A DNA stretch of 64,000 nt, from NCBI RefSeq assembly GCF_000808575.1, contig NZ_JWLW01000009.1:26218-90217 (forward strand), written 5' to 3'. The notes beneath the pieces are model-generated. The model was given only the letters and a program-made list of their open reading frames with translations. It was not told the DNA's origin and searched no databases. Position 1 is the stretch's first letter. The number at the start of each line of letters is the position of its first letter. Origin of the DNA: Alteromonas marina. GTDB taxonomy: Bacteria > Pseudomonadota > Gammaproteobacteria > Enterobacterales > Alteromonadaceae. This document shows positions 58,162 to 64,000 of this stretch, piece by piece. The position numbers were made by a program, and so were the translations under genes.

Positions 58162-60879
58162 TTATTTCTTAAGGTACTCTCGAATAACGTAGTGAAGAAT
58201 CCCGCCGTTTTCGAAATAAGTAAACTCATTCGATGTATCAATTCTGATATCCATCATAAATGAAGTGGTTTCCCCATCATCGGAAGTAGCTTTGACTTCA
58301 ACTTCGGTCTGCCCACGTTCAACAGCGTTAATAGAAAAAGACTCATTACCTTTGAGCCCTAACGAACTCGCGCTGTCACCTGACTTAAATTGAAGTGGCA
58401 GAATACCCATTCCTATTAAGTTTGAGCGGTGAATACGCTCATAGCTTTCGGCAAGTACCGCCTTCACGCCCATAAGAGATGGACCCTTTGCCGCCCAATC
58501 TCGGCTAGAGCCAGTACCGTACTCTTTACCACCAATGACAATTGCTGGTACGCCGTCATCTTTGTAACGCATAGCAGCATGGAAAATAGACATACTATCG
58601 CCACTTGGGAAATGTGTGGTTGCACTGCCTCTTGTGCCGGGTGCTAATTGGTTTTGAAGACGCACGTTAGCAAACGTACCTCTCATCATAACCTCGTGGT
58701 TACCACGACGCGACCCGTAAGAGTTAAAGTCTTTAGGCTCAACCCCTTGGGCCTGCAGGTACTCGCCCGCAGGGCTATCTTCTGCGATCGCGCCGGCTGG
58801 AGAAATATGGTCGGTAGTAATCGAATCGCCCACCTTAACTAGGCATCGTGCGTTTTCAATTGCAGTCAAAGCCTCTGGCTCCTTACCCATTACTTCAAAG
58901 AAAGGCGGATGCTTAATGTAGGTTGATTCTGGCCAGTCGTAGACTGATGTTTTACTTACCTGCAGTTCATTCCATTCACCGCTTCCTTTAAATACATCTG
59001 CATACTTTTCTTTAAACAAATCACCAGTGACGTTTTCCGCTATATATTGCTGAATTTCGTCTTCGGTAGGCCAAATGTCTTTTAGATATACTGGAGAACC
59101 ATCACTCGCCTTACCTAACGGCTCTTTAGTGATATCTACATTCATGTTCCCAGCTAGCGCGTATGCTACAACCAGTGGTGGTGATGCTAGGTAGTTTGCA
59201 GCCACATCAGGATGGATACGCCCTTCAAAGTTGCGGTTACCAGATAAAACTGAGGTAACCGTAAGTTTCGCTTTTCTGATGGCGTCAGTTATGGAATCAG
59301 GTAGCGGCCCGGAGTTACCAATACACGTAGTACAGCCGTAGCCAACCAAGTTAAAACCTAGCGCTTCAAGCGGGTCCATAAGACCTGCATCTTCTAAATA
59401 CTGAGTAACAACCTGAGAGCCAGGTGCTAATGAAGTCTTGACCCACGGCTTACGAGTTAGCCCTCTTTCCGCTGCTTTCTTCGCAAGCAAGCCTGCGCCA
59501 ACAAGCACTGATGGATTTGACGTGTTAGTACAACTGGTGATAGCAGCGATTACAATAGCGCCATCTTCAAGGTTGAACTTGCTTCCTCTGAACTCCACGA
59601 ATGAGTCGTGTTCTTCGTCCACCTCGTCTGTTGTGCCCAAACCCGCTTCTGCGATGAGATCAGTTTCTTCATCAAGTACTTTCACGTCAATTTGCGAACG
59701 ATGCCACTCTTTAAATGCCTCTGCTGCATTATCGAGGGCAATTCTATCTTGAGGACGCTTAGGACCAGCTAGTGAAGGAACAACGTCGTCCAAGTTTAGC
59801 TCAAGGGTTTCATGATACTGGGCATCTTTTGAGTGGTCGTCGTGCCATAGGTGACTAAATTTCGCATACTTCTCCACAAGGGCAATTTGATCTTCGTCTC
59901 GGCCGGTGAGTCGCAGGTAATCTAGCGCAACATCATCAATAGGGAAAATACCGCAAGTAGCACCATATTCGGGCGCCATGTTTGCGATGGTGGCACGGTC
60001 TGCCGTAGTAAGATGCTTAAGACCCGGTCCATAGAATTCTACAAACTTTCCAACAACGCCATGTTCACGTAGTTGTTGTGTGATAGTTAGCACCATGTCG
60101 GTGGCAGTTACGCCAGCAGGTAACTTACCTGAAAGCCTGAAGCCAACCACTTTTGGTAATAACATTGTTACTGGTTGACCCAGCATCGCTGCTTCTGCTT
60201 CAATGCCTCCCACACCCCAGCCAAGTACGCCAAGGCCATTAATCATAGTGGTATGCGAATCTGTTCCCACTAGGGTGTCGGGGTAAACCAAGGTTTCCCC
60301 ATCTTGCTCCTTAGTGAATGCGCAACGAGCAAGATACTCTAGGTTAACCTGATGCACGATACCGCGACCTGGGGGAACCACTTTGAAATTGTCAAAGCTA
60401 GACTGGCCCCATTTAAGAAATTGATAACGCTCTCTATTTCGCTGGATTTCAATGTCTGTATTCTTTTCAAGCGCATCGTCTTCAGCAAAGTGATCAACCA
60501 TTACTGAGTGGTCAATAACCAGTTCTACTGGATTTAATGGATTAATCGCCTGAGCGTCGCCACCTAAACGATTAACCGCATCACGCATGGCTGCTAAATC
60601 AACAATAGCAGGCACACCCGTAAAATCTTGGAGGATGACGCGCGCGGGAACAAAAGACACTTCGTGGTCAACGTGATTGTCAGTGTCCCATTTTGCTACT
60701 TGCTCAATATCGTTACTATTTACGAACTCTTCATCTTCATGGCGAATCAGGTTTTCCAACAGAATTTTGATGCAAAAGGGAAGCCTGTCGAGCGCATATT
60801 TACTGCCTATACTGTCAAAATTAACCGCTTTGAAGTTTTTACCGTTTACATCAAGCTGCGAAAAAGACTTATATGTCAT
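58162..60879 (-). CDS. acnA: Aconitate hydratase A
   Basis: Interconverts citrate and isocitrate in the TCA cycle with a [4Fe-4S] cluster held by Cys450, Cys516 and Cys519 (ITSCTNTSNPS, GYGCTTCIGNSGP). At 905 residues it is the AcnA/IRP1 type, with the swivel domain at the C-terminus (DSMSIFHAAMRYK, GTGSSRDWAAKG). Members of this group can also bind RNA when the cluster is lost. It is transcribed alone. Confidence 0.96.
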   Translation of the reverse strand: MTYKSFSQLDVNGKNFKAVNFDSIGSKYALDRLPFCIKILLENLIRHEDEEFVNSNDIEQVAKWDTDNHVDHEVSFVPARVILQDFTGVPAIVDLAAMRDAVNRLGGDAQAINPLNPVELVIDHSVMVDHFAEDDALEKNTDIEIQRNRERYQFLKWGQSSFDNFKVVPPGRGIVHQVNLEYLARCAFTKEQDGETLVYPDTLVGTDSHTTMINGLGVLGWGVGGIEAEAAMLGQPVTMLLPKVVGFRLSGKLPAGVTATDMVLTITQQLREHGVVGKFVEFYGPGLKHLTTADRATIANMAPEYGATCGIFPIDDVALDYLRLTGRDEDQIALVEKYAKFSHLWHDDHSKDAQYHETLELNLDDVVPSLAGPKRPQDRIALDNAAEAFKEWHRSQIDVKVLDEETDLIAEAGLGTTDEVDEEHDSFVEFRGSKFNLEDGAIVIAAITSCTNTSNPSVLVGAGLLAKKAAERGLTRKPWVKTSLAPGSQVVTQYLEDAGLMDPLEALGFNLVGYGCTTCIGNSGPLPDSITDAIRKAKLTVTSVLSGNRNFEGRIHPDVAANYLASPPLVVAYALAGNMNVDITKEPLGKASDGSPVYLKDIWPTEDEIQQYIAENVTGDLFKEKYADVFKGSGEWNELQVSKTSVYDWPESTYIKHPPFFEVMGKEPEALTAIENARCLVKVGDSITTDHISPAGAIAEDSPAGEYLQAQGVEPKDFNSYGSRRGNHEVMMRGTFANVRLQNQLAPGTRGSATTHFPSGDSMSIFHAAMRYKDDGVPAIVIGGKEYGTGSSRDWAAKGPSLMGVKAVLAESYERIHRSNLIGMGILPLQFKSGDSASSLGLKGNESFSINAVERGQTEVEVKATSDDGETTSFMMDIRIDTSNEFTYFENGGILHYVIREYLKK

Positions 60880-61357
60880 ACGCTCACCATCCTTCTTTGC
60901 CTGTTCGTGAATATTGTGTACGTTTCAAGTTTACCAACGCAAGAAACGAGCAACGGGTATTGTCCCGCCGCCTTACTTGTCAATTTGTACGGCCTTAACA
61001 TGAAAAAAAGTTCACCTACCTTTAGTAATGGCATCTGTTTTTAGGTGATTTTTTTAAAGGGATTCAGAAGTTCGGTTACAAACTCAAGCCAAATAGACGA
61101 AAGTGCGCCGCACTGCTTATGGCTAATTAAACTTAGCGCACTGTATTGTGACAATATTCTTTTGAAAATTTCGTGTGTACACAAAGAACTTGTTGAACAG
61201 GTCAATTTACATATATGCAACATTTCTGTTTTCTTATAACTCACCAAACGGTATGCTAAAAATCCGGTTAAACATTAAATGTCTTAATACATGCTTAGGA
61301 AGGCTTTGAGATATACAAGCCTTAGTAGTGAGCAATAACAATAATAACGAAGTTATC
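60880..61357. other. Gap upstream of acnA and cupin gene
   Basis: About 480 bases without a convincing gene. It should hold the divergent promoters of acnA and the cupin gene. A seven-base perfect hairpin (AAGGCTT/AAGCCTT, 61300-61323) lies 34 bases before the cupin ATG. Short frames on both strands around 61041-61247 are antisense to one another and lack any protein-like pattern. I see no RNA gene. Confidence 0.5.
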
Positions 61358-61819
61358 ATGACACACCCGCTAGTTAAGAAGTACAACCTTGCACCTCACC
61401 CCGAAGGAGGTTTCTATCGTCAGGTTTTCCGTTCTGAAAACGAAACTAAATCCTTTGTGCACAATGCTAGTCGTCCCGCGCTTACTCATATTTATTTTCT
61501 TCTACTGAAGGGGCAAGTCAGCCGTTTTCACCGCGTTTTGCACGATGAAGTGTGGAATCACTATGAAGGGGCTCCCCTACAGCTGTTTCAACTTGAAAAA
61601 CAACAGTTGTGGGAACGTCGTATTGGTGGTGGAAGCAACGATTACGTCGAAGTGGTTAAAGCAGGGAATTTTCAGGCAGCCGCAACGATGGGAGATTACT
61701 CTCTGGTGGGTTGTACCGTAGCTCCGGGGTTTGACTTTGAAGACTTTAGTTTCATAGAGGAGCCATCAATGAAAGAATGGATTAAAGTCGCACATCCTGA
61801 CCTTACTCACTTTATATAA
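61358..61819 (+). CDS. DUF985 cupin-family protein
   Basis: A 153-residue single-domain cupin of the DUF985 family (LAPHPEGGFYRQVFRSE, ALTHIYFLLLKGQVSRFHRVLHDEVWNHYEGAPL, VAPGFDFEDF). The histidines of FHRVLHDEVWNHYEG could hold a metal. Function of the family is not firmly known; some are predicted sugar-related isomerases. I chose the ATG at 61358; a GTG at 61328 would add ten residues of mostly Asn. Confidence 0.85.
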   Translation: MTHPLVKKYNLAPHPEGGFYRQVFRSENETKSFVHNASRPALTHIYFLLLKGQVSRFHRVLHDEVWNHYEGAPLQLFQLEKQQLWERRIGGGSNDYVEVVKAGNFQAAATMGDYSLVGCTVAPGFDFEDFSFIEEPSMKEWIKVAHPDLTHFI

Positions 61820-61995
61820 TCATTCTCAAATGTTGGCGAAAAACACACATTTTACCTGCGATTTTGTACAAGCATAAACTGGATTTTTAAGCGCCAATCA
61901 AGGATGATAACAGCAGATTTTTAAATATACGTCTGAACGTCCAAACTTTGGAAACTCTCAGACTATTTCACTCTAACGCCGCAGGTAACCCAACT

Positions 61996-62742
61996 ATGTA
62001 TAAATTGGTACTTATTCGTCATGGAGAAAGTCAGTGGAACTTGGAAAACCGTTTCACAGGCTGGCACGACGTTGACTTGACCGACACTGGTGTAGCACAA
62101 GCAAAGACCGCAGGTCAGCTACTTAAAGATGCTGGATTTACATTTGATCAGGCTTATACGTCTGTACTTCTTCGCGCTATTAAAACACTTAATATTGCCC
62201 TTGAAGAAATGGGCCAACATTACCTTCCAGTTGAACGTCATTGGCGTCTGAACGAGCGTCACTATGGTGCACTGACAGGTCTAGACAAAGCAGAGACTGC
62301 CGCTAAGCATGGTGAAGAACAGGTTAAAATCTGGCGTCGTAGCTTCGACATTCCACCTCCGGCCGTTGAAGATGATAGCGAGCACTTCCCAGGTCACGAT
62401 CCGCGTTACAACAATGTAGATACTGATATATTGCCACGTGGTGAAAGTCTTAAGCTAACTATCGAACGTGTACTGCCATACTGGCACGACGTTATTCGTC
62501 CAGACATCCAAGCAGGCAAGCGCGTAATTATTGCTGCGCACGGCAACAGTCTTCGTGCTCTTGTTAAGTACCTTGATGGTATGTCAGACGAAGAAGTGTT
62601 GGGTCTAAACATTCCTACAGGTGTACCGCTAGTATACGAGTTAGATGAAAACCTTAAGCCAATTTCTAAAGAGTACCTTGGCGATGCTGACGCTATCAAA
62701 GCAATGATGGATGCCGTCGCTAAGCAAGGCAAAGCGAAGTAA
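61996..62742 (+). CDS. gpmA: 2,3-bisphosphoglycerate-dependent phosphoglycerate mutase
   Basis: Interconverts 3- and 2-phosphoglycerate in glycolysis and gluconeogenesis. The phosphohistidine is His9 in [11 protein letters not shown]; the partner histidine is in [12 protein letters not shown], and [14 protein letters not shown] is the substrate loop. The frame runs upstream to 61948, but the family start is [11 protein letters not shown], giving 248 residues, close to E. coli GpmA. A terminator follows. Confidence 0.95.
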   Translation: MYKLVLIRHGESQWNLENRFTGWHDVDLTDTGVAQAKTAGQLLKDAGFTFDQAYTSVLLRAIKTLNIALEEMGQHYLPVERHWRLNERHYGALTGLDKAETAAKHGEEQVKIWRRSFDIPPPAVEDDSEHFPGHDPRYNNVDTDILPRGESLKLTIERVLPYWHDVIRPDIQAGKRVIIAAHGNSLRALVKYLDGMSDEEVLGLNIPTGVPLVYELDENLKPISKEYLGDADAIKAMMDAVAKQGKAK

Positions 62743-62763
62743 TCGAATGCCTTTTTAGATACG

Positions 62764-62789
62764 AAAAAGCCTGCGTTCGCAGGCTTTTT
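62764..62789. terminator. Bidirectional terminator between gpmA and ilvE
   Basis: AAAAAGCCTGCG-TT-CGCAGGCTTTTT is a perfect hairpin with A/T runs on both sides, placed between two convergent stops. Confidence 0.93.
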
Positions 62790-62805
62790 AATGGGTCTTA
62801 TTAGA

Positions 62806-63807
62806 CTAGTTTGGTACTCTCACCAACCAATTGTGAGTGTCTTCTGCTTTACCCCATTGAATATCATTTAACGCTTGTCTTAGCTTCATCGTTACAGGGC
62901 CAGCTTCTCCGTTACCCACCTGATACTCTTTATCATTGTGAATAAAAGTACCTACTGGCGTAAGTACAGCCGCTGTACCAGACAGTGCAGCTTCAGTATT
63001 CGGTTTAGCTGAACGCTCTAGTAGCTCGTCTACAGTAATATCGCGCTCGCTCACCTTCATGCCGTGGTCTTTGGCAATTTGAAGAATCGTTGCTCGGGTT
63101 ACACCGTGTAAGAAGCTAGAATCTAACCCTTTAGTAATGATTTCATCACCGTCGATAAGCAGGAAGTTAGCAGCTCCCGTTTCTTGTACATCGCCATTAG
63201 GGCAAAACAGAATTTGATCAGCCTGAACTTCTGCACGCGCTTTAAGAATAGGAGGCAACGCACTGGCGTAGTTACCACCGCTTTTTACCATTCCCATGTG
63301 CGGTGCACAGCGCATACCTGTTTCGTCTAGCAACAAGCGTAGTGGCTTCAAACCGCCGGCAAAGTAATCGCCAACCGGCGATAATAGAACGTATAGCATT
63401 GAACTTGCTGATGGTGCTGCCGCTTTACCAATAGAAGCTTCCGTTCCGATATGCGTAGGGCGGATATACATAGAACCTGGAGGCTCTGGAACCTCAGAGG
63501 CGTATTTTGCAACAATATCGATTATCATCTTTTCGACTTGCGTTTTGTCTATTTCAGGCAAGTTAAGCAGACGGCTACTTTGAGCGAAGCGCTCAATATT
63601 CTTATCCATTCTAAAAATATTGATGCTGCCATCTTCGTGCTTAAATGCTTTTAAGCCTTCAAAGCAAGTACTTGAGTAATGAAGTACGTGTGCACCAGGG
63701 TGTAGCTGAATACTATCTGCACTGACAAATTCGGTGTCAGTCCACTTATCGTTGACAAAGGTAGCAAGTGCCATTTGTGGCATGAATACTGTACCGAATA
63801 CGGCCAT
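62806..63807 (-). CDS. ilvE: Branched-chain amino acid aminotransferase
   Basis: A pyridoxal-phosphate enzyme that carries out the last step of leucine, isoleucine and valine synthesis. The cofactor lysine is Lys175 in GMVKSGGNYASAL. The 333-residue length and motifs (SSTCFEGLKAFKH, ETGAANFLLI, LSGTAAVLTPVG) place it in the larger BCAT subgroup that also includes eukaryotic enzymes, rather than the 309-residue E. coli type. AGGA seven bases upstream supports the ATG at 63807. Confidence 0.92.
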   Translation of the reverse strand: MAVFGTVFMPQMALATFVNDKWTDTEFVSADSIQLHPGAHVLHYSSTCFEGLKAFKHEDGSINIFRMDKNIERFAQSSRLLNLPEIDKTQVEKMIIDIVAKYASEVPEPPGSMYIRPTHIGTEASIGKAAAPSASSMLYVLLSPVGDYFAGGLKPLRLLLDETGMRCAPHMGMVKSGGNYASALPPILKARAEVQADQILFCPNGDVQETGAANFLLIDGDEIITKGLDSSFLHGVTRATILQIAKDHGMKVSERDITVDELLERSAKPNTEAALSGTAAVLTPVGTFIHNDKEYQVGNGEAGPVTMKLRQALNDIQWGKAEDTHNWLVRVPN

Positions 63808-63944
63808 TAGTTCGTCCTATTTACTTCGACTAGAAAAATACTCGACAGAGTTTACCAAAAAACGTTCACTTTGCTAAAAGTAAGTCAGATCTATTAAGGC
63901 TTTTATCGAATAAGAATGTCTATAAATACTGACAACACAAAAAT

Positions 63945-63979
63945 AATGGGGTCAGAGTCGTGACTCTGACCCCATTTTT
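63945..63979. repeat. REP-like palindrome AATGGGGTCAGAGTC / GACTCTGACCCCATT
   Basis: Perfect 15-base arms (63945-63959 and 63962-63976) around GT, followed by T-rich sequence. The GGGGTCAGAGTC core is, to my recollection, typical of repeats linked to REP-associated tyrosine transposases in marine gammaproteobacteria. The window ends 21 bases later, so a neighbouring transposase cannot be seen. Confidence 0.6.
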
Positions 63980-64000
63980 GTTTCTTCCAAACGCAAAAAA

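Noticed and set aside
61041..61247. Overlapping short frames on both strands between acnA and the cupin gene
   Set aside because: Each is the antisense of the other, and neither has a start signal or a protein-like composition.

Overview
The window reads as chromosomal DNA of a marine gammaproteobacterium of the Alteromonadaceae, most likely Alteromonas. The support is the H-NOX/GGDEF-EAL pair, DUF2982 and DUF808 proteins, a gamma-type S10 ribosomal operon, PBP1B/HrpB/YgjV/WaaA homologues and moderate G+C. This assignment comes from protein resemblance only; no database was searched. I found no tRNA, rRNA, prophage, CRISPR array or intact insertion sequence. Almost all the DNA is ordinary core genome, densely packed on both strands.

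Region by region. 1-9.6 kb: tail of a DUF1338 protein, an NO-sensing H-NOX with its c-di-GMP enzyme, parC, a 7TM-DISM hybrid histidine kinase and a DUF2982 membrane protein. 9.7-14.8 kb: an RND efflux operon with a divergent TetR regulator and a clear palindromic operator. 14.9-21.4 kb: pyrB-hemL, a class III nucleotide cyclase, a Dyp-type heme protein whose distal catalytic residues look substituted, and a gamma-glutamyltransferase. 21.5-23.4 kb: glnK-amtB with a plausible sigma-54 promoter and NtrC site. 23.4-27.3 kb: an unrecognised membrane protein, an AraC regulator, a DUF808 protein, a 265-bp element of nested inverted repeats, and a sigma-54-type promoter ahead of two small envelope proteins. 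27.4-38 kb: mrcB, an MltB-type transglycosylase, a DUF4198 protein, hrpB, thpR, purU and ygjV. 38-46.3 kb: a Dcp-type lipoprotein peptidase, a chemoreceptor, two exported proteins and a cation/proton antiporter. 46.4-50.1 kb: waaA and a divergent glycosyltransferase pair, probably for the lipopolysaccharide core. 50.3-55.6 kb: the 11-gene S10 operon with its own promoter and a leader attenuator, ending at rpsQ without the usual spc genes. 55.7-64 kb: a GAF-domain type II/IV secretion-type ATPase standing alone, acnA, a cupin, gpmA, ilvE and a REP-like palindrome at the right edge.

Themes. Signal transduction is rich (NO to c-di-GMP, phosphorelay, cyclic nucleotide, chemoreceptor, GAF-coupled ATPase). 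Envelope functions recur (PBP1B, transglycosylase, WaaA, glycosyltransferases, lipoproteins, efflux). The most unusual items are the substituted distal pocket of the Dyp protein (Tyr146 and Lys235 in place of Asp and Arg), the sigma-54 promoter with its two tiny envelope proteins, the folded repeat element at 26.2 kb, and the orphan GAF-ATPase next to the ribosomal operon. Several genes appear to start at TTG codons with good ribosome-binding sites; those starts have been adjusted here.
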